Part shown: piece by piece, positions 1 to 8,670 of the stretch
How the letters are laid out: the number at the start of each line of letters is the position of its first letter
How positions within the stretch are numbered: position 1 is the first letter of the stretch
Assembly (NCBI RefSeq): GCF_016894445.1
Contig: NZ_CP056775.1
Location: forward strand, 5,761,001 to 5,825,000
Length of the DNA: 64,000 bases
Origin: Dyadobacter sandarakinus
Lineage (GTDB): Bacteria; Bacteroidota; Bacteroidia; Cytophagales; Spirosomataceae
Direction of reading: 5' to 3'
The notes under the pieces: model-generated
Seen by the model: only the letters and a program-made list of their open reading frames with translations
Told to the model about the DNA's origin: nothing
Databases searched by the model: none
Position numbers and translations under genes: made by a program

Positions 1-1092
1 GAACTTGAACACGAGTTTGAGCAGGTTTGCGGGGTAACCAAGCTTTACCATTCGGTAAGGGTAACCCCGTCACCGATCACCGGCCGTCTGCTCCGCAAGG
101 TTAACCTGCACAAGCTTTACGAAGAACGGTCTGCACAGCGCGTAAGCGGCAGGATTGCTGCTGAGCTGGATGTGCAGCATATAGGGCTGGTTTTTATCAA
201 CTCTATCGCCAATGCAGGTGTTTACTACGAGTCACTCAAATTTCTGCACCACCTGCCGCTCGTCGTATTTGCGCATGAGCTGGGGATGTCCGTCAAGATT
301 TACACGCACGAAAAGCATCTTCAGTTTTTACTGAAGCAGGCGGATCACCTGATTGCCGTATCCCAGGCAGTCGCCAGGTACTACATAGCCCGGTTTGGCT
401 ATTCCGAAAAGCGTGTCAGCACGTTCACGCTGTTTGACCATCATCATATAGACCATAAACTGCAGTACATCCAGCACGATATTCTTGAAAAAACATACAG
501 AGTCCCGGAAGATGCCATTGTGATCGGCGGGTGCGGGAATGCCGAGTGGCGAAAAGGCAATGATCTTTTCAACTGGATCGCCAAGAGCGTTATCCAGAAA
601 ACCAGCCCGCTGCCCGTGTACTTCGTATGGGTGGGTGCCGGTCCCCAGCATGAGATTTACGACCTGATCGAGAGTGATATCAGGCAAATGGGGCTTACAG
701 AACGCATTATTCTCGTTCCCCCAACTTCCCAGGCCCTCGATTATATCAACCGGTTCGACGTGCTGCTGCTCAGCTCCCGCGAAGATCCTTACCCGCTTGT
801 GGTACTCGAAGCTGCTTGGCAGGAAATACCCGTTGTATGTTTTGACAATGCGGGAGGTGCTCCCGAACTGGTGGAATCGGACGCAGGATTTGTAGTGCCT
901 TTCATGGATATCCCGGCTGCTACGGATGCGATTATCCGCCTCGTACTTGATCAGTCGATGCGTGAAACGATGGGAAACAATGCAAGGAAAAAGGTGCTGG
1001 AACGTCACAATGCGGACAAAAGCGTGGCCCGGATTGAAGCCATTGTCCAAAAGTACCTACCTTTGCAGATATCGGAACAGCACAATCAATGA
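1..1092 (+). CDS. Glycosyltransferase family 4 (GT-B), 5' end outside window
   Basis: The frame is open from the first base, so the gene starts upstream; 363 residues are visible. The GTG at 172 is only an internal codon. The C-terminal half has the GT4 donor-site pattern SSREDPYPLVVLEA followed by a G-G-APELV segment, as in retaining nucleotide-sugar transferases that build cell-surface glycans. The N-terminal half (FAHELGMS, then LIAVSQAVARYY) fits an acceptor-side Rossmann domain. Its stop overlaps the next start (ATGA, 1089-1092), so the two genes are translationally coupled in a polysaccharide operon. No signal peptide or membrane segment is visible, so it should act at the cytoplasmic face. 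The sugar and acceptor cannot be read from sequence. Confidence 0.85.
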   Translation, partial: ELEHEFEQVCGVTKLYHSVRVTPSPITGRLLRKVNLHKLYEERSAQRVSGRIAAELDVQHIGLVFINSIANAGVYYESLKFLHHLPLVVFAHELGMSVKIYTHEKHLQFLLKQADHLIAVSQAVARYYIARFGYSEKRVSTFTLFDHHHIDHKLQYIQHDILEKTYRVPEDAIVIGGCGNAEWRKGNDLFNWIAKSVIQKTSPLPVYFVWVGAGPQHEIYDLIESDIRQMGLTERIILVPPTSQALDYINRFDVLLLSSREDPYPLVVLEAAWQEIPVVCFDNAGGAPELVESDAGFVVPFMDIPAATDAIIRLVLDQSMRETMGNNARKKVLERHNADKSVARIEAIVQKYLPLQISEQHNQ

Positions 1093-2072
1093 CCATTGCC
1101 TTTACGATTTGTTCGATCAACTACCTCGCGCAGGCAAGAACACTCGGCGATTCTCTCAAAGCTACCAATCCCGAAATCCTGTTTTTTATCGGCCTTGTCG
1201 ATGCCCTGAAAGGCGTTTCGTTTGAAGAAGGGTTCCTGCCGGACTATCCCATGGTTGAAATCGACAATATCGGGATCGAGGGATTCCAGGAGATGGCCAC
1301 CCGCTACAATATAACCGAACTCAATACCGCTGTAAAGCCTTTTTACTTTACCTATTTTTTTAAAAACTATACAAAGGCTACCAACGTCATTTACTTTGAT
1401 CCGGACATTATTGTCTTTCAGCCTTTGACCGGATTACTAAGTTCTTTGTCACGCTACAAGGCAGTACTGACACCTCATATTACTACTCCTATTGGCGACC
1501 GCCTGGTTCCGAACGAGCTGCACCACCTGAATACCGGCATTTACAACCTTGGTTTTGTAGCATTCCGGCGCGATCCGGAGATCAGCACTTTCATCCGCTG
1601 GTGGGAAGAAAAGCTGCGGTACGAATGCCTGATCGATCTTTGTAACGGATTGTTTGTAGATCAGAACTGGATGAACTTCCTGCCCGTTTTTGTCCGTGAA
1701 ACCTGGATTGAGCGGGAGCCCGGCTACAATGCGGCATACTGGAACCTGCATGAGCGTGTATTTGCAAAAAAAGATACGGGGTACTTTGTAAATGAGGTAT
1801 TTCCACTGATTTTCTTTCACTACAGCGGGTATGATCCCGAAAAGCCGGAGGTACTTTCCAAATACCAGGACCGCTTCGAGCTGGGTAAGCGGCCTGATCT
1901 GACAGGACTGTTTGACTTGTACCGTACCAGCTTGCTGCGGAACGGAAACAGCTACTACCGTCGTTTTCCATGTGCATATATCAAACCACCTCAGGTAAGA
2001 CGTTACCTTCGCATAAGAAAGTGGGCGAAAATGCCCTTTAACTACCTGAAAGAACAACTGGATACGATCTGA
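1089..2072 (+). CDS. Glycosyltransferase, GT-A-like with DPD motif
   Basis: A 327-residue protein that starts at the ATG overlapping the previous stop. It begins TIAFTICSINYLAQARTLG, the first strand and helix of a nucleotide-diphospho-sugar (GT-A, GT8-like) fold. A hydrophobic strand ends in YFDPDIIVF, with D104-P-D106 as the probable metal/nucleotide-binding DxD. NTGIYNLG and WWEEKLRYECLIDLCNGLFVDQNW follow in later segments. It probably transfers a sugar during surface polysaccharide assembly. It is a clear paralogue of the gene at 2831-3784: the same block order recurs (start motif, strand, NTG, WW, DLCN, DQxWxN). The family is recognised from the fold pattern only; donor and acceptor are unknown. 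Confidence 0.75.
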   Translation: MTIAFTICSINYLAQARTLGDSLKATNPEILFFIGLVDALKGVSFEEGFLPDYPMVEIDNIGIEGFQEMATRYNITELNTAVKPFYFTYFFKNYTKATNVIYFDPDIIVFQPLTGLLSSLSRYKAVLTPHITTPIGDRLVPNELHHLNTGIYNLGFVAFRRDPEISTFIRWWEEKLRYECLIDLCNGLFVDQNWMNFLPVFVRETWIEREPGYNAAYWNLHERVFAKKDTGYFVNEVFPLIFFHYSGYDPEKPEVLSKYQDRFELGKRPDLTGLFDLYRTSLLRNGNSYYRRFPCAYIKPPQVRRYLRIRKWAKMPFNYLKEQLDTI

Positions 2073-2827
2073 TGAAAGAGCTGGTGACAGTCATAGTTCC
2101 TGTTTTGAACCCCGATATCAACCCGGTAGAGGAACGCCTGCTGCATCACAGCCTGCAGATGCTTTCAGGTTATCCATTGATTTTTGTTACCTACGAGGGC
2201 GCTGACCTGTCGATCGTACGCGAGCATCACGAGGATATTGACATTGTGCACTTTCCTGCTGAATTTTTCCGCTCCCGTGATGCATTTGCCAGACTTCTGC
2301 TCATGGAGGATTTTTACCTGCGCTTTAACTGGTGCGACTTTCTGATGGTGCATGAGCTGAACAGCTGGATTATCAAAGACGAGCTCTATTACTGGTGTAA
2401 GCAGGGATATGATTTCATGAAAGCAGGTGCAGCGGGTCATGTACCCGGCAACTTTTTTCAGCAGCTGACAGGGTACAGTCCGGCGCAGAAGGAAGCATTT
2501 GCAAGTGGATTTGAAAACAACGGACTATACCTTTGCCGCATTGAGCGCATGCTGAGTACCCTTGCCGGTCTTAAAAAAACGGCTTACCAATACCGCCATG
2601 ATACAAGCCTGCATCAGGCGGATGCGGTATTCTGGAAGTGTGAGGCCAACCGTCTCTGGCCGAGGCTGCGTAAACCGTCGCGGATTGTCACAGATCACTT
2701 TGCCAGGAACGTGGCGGATCTGGCGGAGCTGAAACCGGATCGCCTGCCTTTTGCATTGACCGGCATTACCCGCGCCAATTTTAACCAAATTCCGTTTTTC
2801 AAATCCATGACGGAAGCTGACCAGTAA
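2072..2827 (+). CDS. DUF5672 family protein, glycosyltransferase-like
   Basis: A 251-residue protein whose ATG overlaps the upstream TGA. The start VTVIVPVLNP, the central CDFLMVHELNSWIIKDELYYWC and the later KQGYDFMKAG segment match the pattern I know for DUF5672, a family common in polysaccharide clusters and thought to be glycosyltransferase-like. Family members usually have an acidic residue in the centre (a YQLDA-type motif). Here the equivalent position reads HELNS, with N97, so the usual acid is missing. It lies between two GT-A paralogues in the operon, 3 bp before the next ATG. Function is inferred from family and context only. Confidence 0.65.
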   Translation: MKELVTVIVPVLNPDINPVEERLLHHSLQMLSGYPLIFVTYEGADLSIVREHHEDIDIVHFPAEFFRSRDAFARLLLMEDFYLRFNWCDFLMVHELNSWIIKDELYYWCKQGYDFMKAGAAGHVPGNFFQQLTGYSPAQKEAFASGFENNGLYLCRIERMLSTLAGLKKTAYQYRHDTSLHQADAVFWKCEANRLWPRLRKPSRIVTDHFARNVADLAELKPDRLPFALTGITRANFNQIPFFKSMTEADQ

Positions 2828-2830
2828 AGT

Positions 2831-3784
2831 ATGGACATTATTTTTACGGTTTGTAACAGGCATAGCCTCGCCCATGCACTGGTACTTGCCGAATCAGTCA
2901 GAAAGTACCATCCCGAGCGCGTTTTTTGGCTGGGATGGGTTGACAGCCTGGTTCTTACCGGCATTTCGCCTGGTATCAATATTCTTGCTGTAACCGACGT
3001 GCAGATGGCAGCCTGGCCGCAAATGGAACAGAATTACTATCCGTTTGAACTGGTGCCTGCCTGCCGCCCATGGTTTGCACTTCATATCCTGAACAACAAT
3101 CCACAATGCACCTCGCTGACATTCCTGGCTCCTACGGTCAGGATTTTCGGGCCGCTGCATGGTATTATCAATCCGGATGCCGCATTTGTTTTGACCCCCA
3201 ATATCAGCAAGCCGCTGCCTGAGGGACAGTTGCTGGACGACAAGCGTATTCTTAACACAGGCATGTTTCATGCAGGAAGCTGGTCGTTGCGTCCACAGGA
3301 AAATACGCTGGCAGCCCTGCAATGGTGGGCCGAGCGTACTGCCGATCGTGCAAGTTATGATCTGTGCAATGCAATGGCCACGGATCAGCTCTGGCTCAAC
3401 TATGTACCTGTTTGGATCCATGATGCCGCACAGGTTGAGCATCCTGGCTGGCATTATGGGCTGCATGCGGTTTTGAATAAAAATTTGTCTCAAAACGGAG
3501 AACAATGGACCGTGGACGGCGAGCGCCTGATCTCCGTTGATTTTGCGGGACTGGACTTCTTTGACCCGCTTTGGTCTGATTACAAGCCGCTTTTATTTCG
3601 GAATACGGATTTCAAATCGTTATTTGCAGCTTACCGGAAAGAAGTCGGGGCACTCGGCCACCTGTTCCCGGGAGACAAAAAGCCCGGTTTCGGGAAAGCG
3701 GTACATATTGCCGGCAACCGTCTTACTCGCAGGAAGCTGGTACGCCAGCTGAAAGTAGTGACTGACTTTATCGATGAATTATAA
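2831..3784 (+). CDS. GT-A-like glycosyltransferase paralogue lacking DxD
   Basis: A 317-residue paralogue of the protein at 1089-2072. Shared blocks in order are the start FTVCNRHSLAHAL, the strand SLTFLAPTVRIFGPL, LNTGMFHAG, QWWAER, YDLCNAMATDQLWLNYVPV and a terminal basic segment. The DPD of the sister protein is replaced by A100-P101-T102, so the canonical metal-binding acids are absent while the flanking strand is kept. It may be a metal-independent enzyme, a non-catalytic partner of a neighbouring transferase, or a decaying copy. The open frame and normal operon spacing (3 bp after the previous stop) argue against simple decay. Cytoplasmic; substrate unknown. Confidence 0.7.
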   Translation: MDIIFTVCNRHSLAHALVLAESVRKYHPERVFWLGWVDSLVLTGISPGINILAVTDVQMAAWPQMEQNYYPFELVPACRPWFALHILNNNPQCTSLTFLAPTVRIFGPLHGIINPDAAFVLTPNISKPLPEGQLLDDKRILNTGMFHAGSWSLRPQENTLAALQWWAERTADRASYDLCNAMATDQLWLNYVPVWIHDAAQVEHPGWHYGLHAVLNKNLSQNGEQWTVDGERLISVDFAGLDFFDPLWSDYKPLLFRNTDFKSLFAAYRKEVGALGHLFPGDKKPGFGKAVHIAGNRLTRRKLVRQLKVVTDFIDEL

Positions 3785-3808
3785 GGGCCCGCATGCCCAG
3801 CACCTTCT

Positions 3809-4687
3809 ATGGATTACCTGCAACAACGCACACGCGAACTGAGAGAGTTTGTTTCCGGACTAAAAACCAAAGGCAGTCTCAGCAATACCTCGTACCCGAA
3901 ACTAACGATCATCACCCCTTCGTATAACCAGGGGCCTTACCTGGAACGAACCATTCTGAGCGTTCTCAACCAGCAATATCCCAATCTTGAATACATGATC
4001 GTGGACGGGGGCTCTACGGACAACAGCGTGGAGGTGATCCGGAAGTACGAGCCTTACCTTTCGTGGTGGATTTCGGAAAAAGACCGTGGCCAGGTACATG
4101 CGATCAACAAGGCACTGGGGAGAGCAACCGGCGATTACATCGGGTTTCAGAATTCAGACGATGTTTATTTCCCGGGTACCTTCCGGCGTTTTGGCCAGGC
4201 GGCAACCCAGCATGGAGACGATATGCTTTATGGCGACCTGTACATGGTTTCCCAGCATGACGAGGTTACCGAACTTCTCAAAACCACATCTTACAATATA
4301 CATTGCCAGCTGCTCGAAGGCATGCAGGTGCATAACCAATCCTTGTTTTTCAAGCGCGAGCTGGTTAAAAAGTACGGACTTTTCGATGAAAGCTTCCGCT
4401 TTGCATTTGACTACGAATTCATCACCCGCTACACGGCCGGGAAGGATACGACCATCCGCAAAGTGGAAGGGCTCGGCGGCGCGCTCCGGGTTCACCCCGA
4501 TGCCAAATCATCCAATATCGCCGACATTGGTAAAGAAGAGCATGCGCGGGTGCAGCAGGAGTACATTTCGGAAAACGGTTCCGGGGCTATCAGGAAAATG
4601 CGGTATCTTTGGTGCCGGATCCGAAAAATAGCCTATTTCGCTGTGCGGTTTGACTTTAAATACATCCTCTTCCGGCTGTCCCGATGA
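3809..4687 (+). CDS. Glycosyltransferase family 2
   Basis: A 292-residue GT2 (inverting GT-A) enzyme. LTIITPSYNQGPYLERTI begins the fold at about residue 32, VDGGSTDNS (66-73) is the nucleotide-binding loop, and NSDD (115-118) is the DxD-equivalent. This set of motifs is typical of transferases that add sugars to lipid-linked O-antigen or exopolysaccharide units. A basic and aromatic C-terminus (IRKIAYFAVRFDFKYILF) may touch the membrane. Its stop overlaps the start of the polymerase gene (ATGA at 4684-4687), so both belong to one operon. The acceptor sugar is not predictable. Confidence 0.88.
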   Translation: MDYLQQRTRELREFVSGLKTKGSLSNTSYPKLTIITPSYNQGPYLERTILSVLNQQYPNLEYMIVDGGSTDNSVEVIRKYEPYLSWWISEKDRGQVHAINKALGRATGDYIGFQNSDDVYFPGTFRRFGQAATQHGDDMLYGDLYMVSQHDEVTELLKTTSYNIHCQLLEGMQVHNQSLFFKRELVKKYGLFDESFRFAFDYEFITRYTAGKDTTIRKVEGLGGALRVHPDAKSSNIADIGKEEHARVQQEYISENGSGAIRKMRYLWCRIRKIAYFAVRFDFKYILFRLSR

Positions 4688-6021
4688 ATTGGAGCCTGTT
4701 AAATTTCAAGGACAACTTTACCAATCTGAGATGTTCCGTGGGCATTGCAATGATGTTCAACGGATTTCCGCTGATATTCTTCTTCCGGGATACATTGGGT
4801 ATCGGGCCGGCCAGCAGTGTGTTTACAGCCGTGTTTTTCAGTCTTGCACTGGTACTCATGACGCCCACGCAGCTTTTCAGCAAGCTGTATAAGCCCAATA
4901 TCATCCTGCTGAACCTGGGCCTGGGTTTCATGCTGCTGACGCTCTACTATTTCATGTTTATGAATAATGTAGGGAAATCCGTCGCGGATATCGGCAACTT
5001 TGCGTTTTTCTTTGCCTTTCTGGTGCTGCTGATGCATGTGCCCAACGAGGTGAAAGACACCCTGATCCTCATTCTTTTCTTGTTTTCATTGTTTTGCAAC
5101 GTTACCCTGGTATACTCCCTCGTAACGGATCCCAACTGGACCCCTGGTATGCGGGCAGCGGTAAGTTTTGCCAATGATGGCGCACAGCCCGGCGGTAACC
5201 CGCACATCACGGCCCGCAATGGTGTGATCTGCATGGTATCGGCATTGGTAATGCTCAATGGGACCCGCGATATTTTCAGCCGGTTGTTTCTCCTTTTTTC
5301 GGTCATGTTCAGCCTTGGGGTAGTGGTCCTTTCCCTGGCCAAGTCGAGCTACCTGGGCATAGGTATCATGCTCACTGCCTACTTCATTTTTCGTTTCAAA
5401 TTTTCAAACATCCTTACCGGGGTCGCGAGTGCGTTTAAGATGAGGAATGCCATCTTTATCATTTTACTGATCATCGGGATTAACTATTTTCTCAATCGGT
5501 ACGGCGATATCCTTAACCTGCTGCTTGGCTACTGGGACATTTTCGAAAACCGGATCATGGATGTGATCTTCACATCCACCGGCGTGCGCCTTTCGGACAC
5601 GGCTGATGTCGATTACTCAGCCATGGGACGGGTAAGCGGGTTCGGGGAGTTTATGGAAACGCTGTTTTCATGGGATGTTTTTCTGGGAAGAGGCTATAAA
5701 GTGGATTACCTCGATGTGCCTATTCTAGAATCCTGGGTCAATCACGGGATTTTTGGATTCATATTCTTTGCAGGTTTCAACTTCTTCCTGTTTCTGTATG
5801 CCATCCGGGAAGTACGGCGCTATACCAATCCGCTCGCTACATTCCTTGCCTATTTTTTCCTGTCCATGATGGTACTGCTGATCACCGGCGGCCGGCCCTA
5901 CGATATTGCATTCTGGTTTCCTTATACGGTCATGATCCGGTTCCTGGGCATTAAGTACCTCGACAGCTACCGGTTGGTAAGTCCCGCCGTCAAACCACCA
6001 CTAAGTCCTGTAACCACCTGA
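4684..6021 (+). CDS. O-antigen polymerase/ligase-like membrane protein
   Basis: A 445-residue polytopic membrane protein with about ten or more hydrophobic segments. One large soluble loop (roughly residues 285-345, containing GRVSGFGEFMETLFSWDVFLGRG) lies before the last helices. That layout, a big periplasmic loop late in the protein among glycosyltransferase genes, is typical of Wzy polymerases and WaaL-type O-antigen ligases. The LGRG and late G-G-RPYD segments fit the O-antigen ligase superfamily. It would polymerise or transfer finished glycan units at the periplasmic face. Primary sequence cannot separate polymerase from ligase. It is coupled to the upstream GT2 by a 4-bp overlap. Confidence 0.75.
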   Translation: MNWSLLNFKDNFTNLRCSVGIAMMFNGFPLIFFFRDTLGIGPASSVFTAVFFSLALVLMTPTQLFSKLYKPNIILLNLGLGFMLLTLYYFMFMNNVGKSVADIGNFAFFFAFLVLLMHVPNEVKDTLILILFLFSLFCNVTLVYSLVTDPNWTPGMRAAVSFANDGAQPGGNPHITARNGVICMVSALVMLNGTRDIFSRLFLLFSVMFSLGVVVLSLAKSSYLGIGIMLTAYFIFRFKFSNILTGVASAFKMRNAIFIILLIIGINYFLNRYGDILNLLLGYWDIFENRIMDVIFTSTGVRLSDTADVDYSAMGRVSGFGEFMETLFSWDVFLGRGYKVDYLDVPILESWVNHGIFGFIFFAGFNFFLFLYAIREVRRYTNPLATFLAYFFLSMMVLLITGGRPYDIAFWFPYTVMIRFLGIKYLDSYRLVSPAVKPPLSPVTT

Positions 6022-6063
6022 TTAATCCTGCAAACAGGACCGCGCGGATGCGCTTTACACACA

Positions 6064-7128
6064 ATGAAAGAGCGAGTAGAACAACTGGACGGGCTGAGAG
6101 GAATTTTTGCTGTGCTCGTAATAGCCCATCATCACAATGCATTCAAGGACTCGCTGTTTTATAACAACTTCTTCGTCATCAATGCCAGCCTGTTTGTCGA
6201 TTTCTTCTTCGTGCTCAGCGGGTTTGTTATTGCCCGCAACTACGTGGGCCGGATACATACTGCCAGGGACTTTTTTACATTTTTGAAGAAAAGGTTTATC
6301 CGCCTTTATCCCTTACTGTTTTATACAGAGGTTGTCTTTATCCTTGCCAATCTGCTCGGGGAGGGTAGTCCGCTCAAAAATGCGGGGGACCTGGGCATTT
6401 CCTACTATCTTTCCACGGCGCTCGACACACTTACCTTTATGGGGTCCACGCCCGTTTTCGGCAGCTGGATGAGCATTAACTACCCCGCATGGTCCATCTC
6501 CGCAGAAATGATCGCTTACCTGGTGTTCGGGCTGGTCGTTTTGTTTTCTGCCCGAAACAAATACATCATTTTTGGTCTGATTACATTGCTGGCAGGTGCA
6601 TTTATACTGTCCCGGGGCGAGTACCTGCTTGCCTATGACTTCGGTTTTGTCCGCGGGGTATTTTGCTTTTCACTGGGTGTGTTCACCAACAAGGTTCTAT
6701 CCAAAAGGCATTTCGATCTTACTGCTTTTGAATGGCCGTTTGTCATCATCCTCGTACTGGGCATGTTTGTCGTACATCATTGGGGCCTCAACCTCTGGAA
6801 GATGTTTTTCCCCTTTCTTTTTGCAGGCGGTATCATGGTTTTTGCCAGCTCCTCCGGTAGAATTACACAGGTACTTGCCAGCAGGCCCTTCCAGTATCTG
6901 GGACGCATTTCCTACTCCATTTACCTCAATCACGCAATCGTTCTGATCTTTGTAAACGTGGTTTTGTTCCGGCTTATGAAGTTACCCGTAAGCGAGCCCA
7001 TGATCGGCATTTCTTTATTGACTTCCATCATCCTTACCATCATCTACTCGCATTTCACCTACCTCTGGATCGAAAAAGGCGCTGCAAGGCTGCTGAATGC
7101 AAAGATCTCCCGCTCTACCGTGGCATGA
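6064..7128 (+). CDS. Acyltransferase 3 family membrane protein (OafA-like)
   Basis: A 354-residue integral membrane protein. It starts with the family signature LDGLRG (residues 8-13) and a nearby HHHN, the helix-1 region that carries the catalytic His in acyltransferase-3 enzymes. Around ten hydrophobic segments follow, with PAWSISAEM in the middle and a final helix ending YLWIEKGAARLL, also typical. These enzymes move acetyl or other acyl groups from the cytoplasmic side onto surface sugars. As the last gene of the glycosyltransferase operon it probably O-acylates the polymer. The acyl group is unknown. Confidence 0.88.
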   Translation: MKERVEQLDGLRGIFAVLVIAHHHNAFKDSLFYNNFFVINASLFVDFFFVLSGFVIARNYVGRIHTARDFFTFLKKRFIRLYPLLFYTEVVFILANLLGEGSPLKNAGDLGISYYLSTALDTLTFMGSTPVFGSWMSINYPAWSISAEMIAYLVFGLVVLFSARNKYIIFGLITLLAGAFILSRGEYLLAYDFGFVRGVFCFSLGVFTNKVLSKRHFDLTAFEWPFVIILVLGMFVVHHWGLNLWKMFFPFLFAGGIMVFASSSGRITQVLASRPFQYLGRISYSIYLNHAIVLIFVNVVLFRLMKLPVSEPMIGISLLTSIILTIIYSHFTYLWIEKGAARLLNAKISRSTVA

Positions 7129-7139
7129 TATTCCGGTAC

Positions 7140-7168
7140 GTCCTGCTGCAAACCTTTTGCGGCAGGAC
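7140..7168 (+). terminator. Hairpin after the polysaccharide operon
   Basis: GTCCTGCTGCAAA (7140-7152) and TTTGCGGCAGGAC (7156-7168) form a 13-bp stem with one G-T wobble and a 3-nt loop, 11 bp after the acyltransferase stop. The following T tract is weak (TTGGTTAT), so it may be a terminator or an mRNA 3' end stabiliser. Confidence 0.55.
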
Positions 7169-7200
7169 TTGGTTATACCATTGAAATAAACGTGAAGATC

Positions 7201-7497
7201 ATGGCAACTTTCTCGGAACTTATCAATAGCGATAAACCTGTATTGGTCGACTTCTCAGCAGAGTGGTGCGGACCTTGTAAGATGATGAAGCCTATTCTTG
7301 AAAAGGTCAAGTCCGACCTGGGTGATTCGGCTACGATCATCAAGGTGGATGTCGACAAAAATCAGGCTGCTGCCAATGCTTACAAGATTTCGGGTGTTCC
7401 CACACTGATTGTTTTCAAGCACGGCAAGGCGCTCTGGCGACAGTCGGGCGTGGTACAGGCGGAGCAGCTGAAGTCGGTAATACAGCAGTATATTTAG
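7201..7497 (+). CDS. trxA: Thioredoxin
   Basis: A 98-residue thioredoxin with the redox site WCGPC at 22-26, the cis-Pro segment SGVPTL near residue 68, and typical total length. It reduces disulfides in cytoplasmic proteins such as ribonucleotide reductase and methionine sulfoxide reductases. I use the ATG at 7201 because the GTG at 7192 would only add MKI to a standard N-terminus. There is no signal peptide, so it is cytoplasmic. It follows the hairpin of the polysaccharide operon and has its own hairpin just downstream, so it is probably a single-gene unit. Confidence 0.93.
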   Translation: MATFSELINSDKPVLVDFSAEWCGPCKMMKPILEKVKSDLGDSATIIKVDVDKNQAAANAYKISGVPTLIVFKHGKALWRQSGVVQAEQLKSVIQQYI

Positions 7498-7508
7498 CAG
7501 GAAATATC

Positions 7509-7544
7509 GAAGCCATCATGAATTTTTCGTTTCTTGATGGCTTC
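7509..7544 (+). terminator. Stem-loop downstream of trxA
   Basis: GAAGCCATCA (7509-7518) is perfectly complementary to TGATGGCTTC (7535-7544); after a mismatch an inner GAA/TTC pair leaves an 8-nt loop, TTTTTCGT. It begins 11 bp after the trxA stop. Any start codon for the next gene inside this stem (7534-7539) is therefore unlikely. Confidence 0.6.
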
Positions 7545-7563
7545 AACATTTTACTTGCCCAAC

Positions 7564-8670
7564 ATGTCAGGCCAACTCTTCGCCCGCAACCTTTACACCG
7601 GAAAAGAACTCCTTCACAATCAGCTGGTACAGTTTGAAAACGGTAAAATTATTGCTATACAGGCAGCTGCTGAGGCTTCCGGCATAACCGAAGTAGCAAA
7701 TCTTGCCCCCGGGTTTTTCGACAGTCACATCAATGGAGGTGAAAAATATTACTTTACCAGGGAAGCCAGCGAAGAGGCGATCGATGATGTGTATCAGGCA
7801 AGTCTGAGTACCGGCACTGCCTATGTGCTTCCCACACTTATTACTTCTCCCCACGACAATATTTTAAAAGGTATAGATGCTACCCGCAGCTACATGGACC
7901 GCCATCCCGGCTCGGGTGTGCTGGGTATGCACCTGGAAGGGCCTTACCTCAACCCCGTAAAACGCGGCGCACATGTGGCAGACTATGTCCGCAAGCCGAC
8001 GACCGCAGAGCTCGAAGAGATCATCCGTTATGGAAAAGATGTGATCCGGCTGATGACGATCGCGCCTGAAATGTTTGAGCCAGCGCAGATTGATATGCTG
8101 CTGGATTCCGGAATCACGATCTCGGCCGGACATTCCAATGCTACTTACAGTGAAGCAATGCAGGCGTTTTCAAAAGGGATTAACCTCGTCACCCATTTGT
8201 ATAATGCGATGTCGGCTTTCGGCCACCGGGCTCCCGGGCTGGTAGGGGCTACCTTCGACTCAGATGTTTATGCACCCATTATTGTGGATGGCGTGCATTG
8301 TGACTATGGTGCCGCCAGTATTGCTTATAAGATCAAGAAAGACAAGTTGTTCCTCATCTCTGACGCCTTGTTCCTGAACCATCAGGTGCAGGAATTTAAA
8401 TGGGGCGAATTTGATGCGCGGATCGTGGAGGGAAAATACATTAATTCGGACGGTAACCTGGCCGGAGCCACTATTTCACTGGGCGATGCGGTACGGAATG
8501 CAGTGCAGAAACTGGGTATATCCGTGCAGGAGGCTGTGGAGATGGCCACCAGCCGTCCCGCAAAAGCATTGAACCTGCATGACCGTACAGGCAGCATAGC
8601 AGCCGGGTATCCTGCTGTATTCACCACATTTGACGACGCATTGACAAGCTTTGAAGTCATCAGGCCCTAG
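7564..8670 (+). CDS. nagA: N-acetylglucosamine-6-phosphate deacetylase
   Basis: A 368-residue amidohydrolase-superfamily enzyme that removes acetate from GlcNAc-6-phosphate, feeding amino sugars from peptidoglycan or chitin into glycolysis or back to cell-wall synthesis. Visible motifs are APGFFDSHINGG after the first strands, the NagA-type GMHLEGPYLNP loop with the metal-binding Glu, SAGHSNATY, THLYNAM, and the late LFLISDAL carrying the catalytic Asp. I start at ATG 7564 (MSGQLFAR): the earlier in-frame TTG and ATG lie in the trxA hairpin. It converges head-on with the App1 gene with no base between the two stop codons. Confidence 0.9.
   Translation: MSGQLFARNLYTGKELLHNQLVQFENGKIIAIQAAAEASGITEVANLAPGFFDSHINGGEKYYFTREASEEAIDDVYQASLSTGTAYVLPTLITSPHDNILKGIDATRSYMDRHPGSGVLGMHLEGPYLNPVKRGAHVADYVRKPTTAELEEIIRYGKDVIRLMTIAPEMFEPAQIDMLLDSGITISAGHSNATYSEAMQAFSKGINLVTHLYNAMSAFGHRAPGLVGATFDSDVYAPIIVDGVHCDYGAASIAYKIKKDKLFLISDALFLNHQVQEFKWGEFDARIVEGKYINSDGNLAGATISLGDAVRNAVQKLGISVQEAVEMATSRPAKALNLHDRTGSIAAGYPAVFTTFDDALTSFEVIRP

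Noticed and set aside
328..1050. Minus-strand frame of 240 codons inside the first glycosyltransferase
   Set aside because: Fully antisense to a gene with clear GT4 motifs; its own sequence has no recognisable domain.
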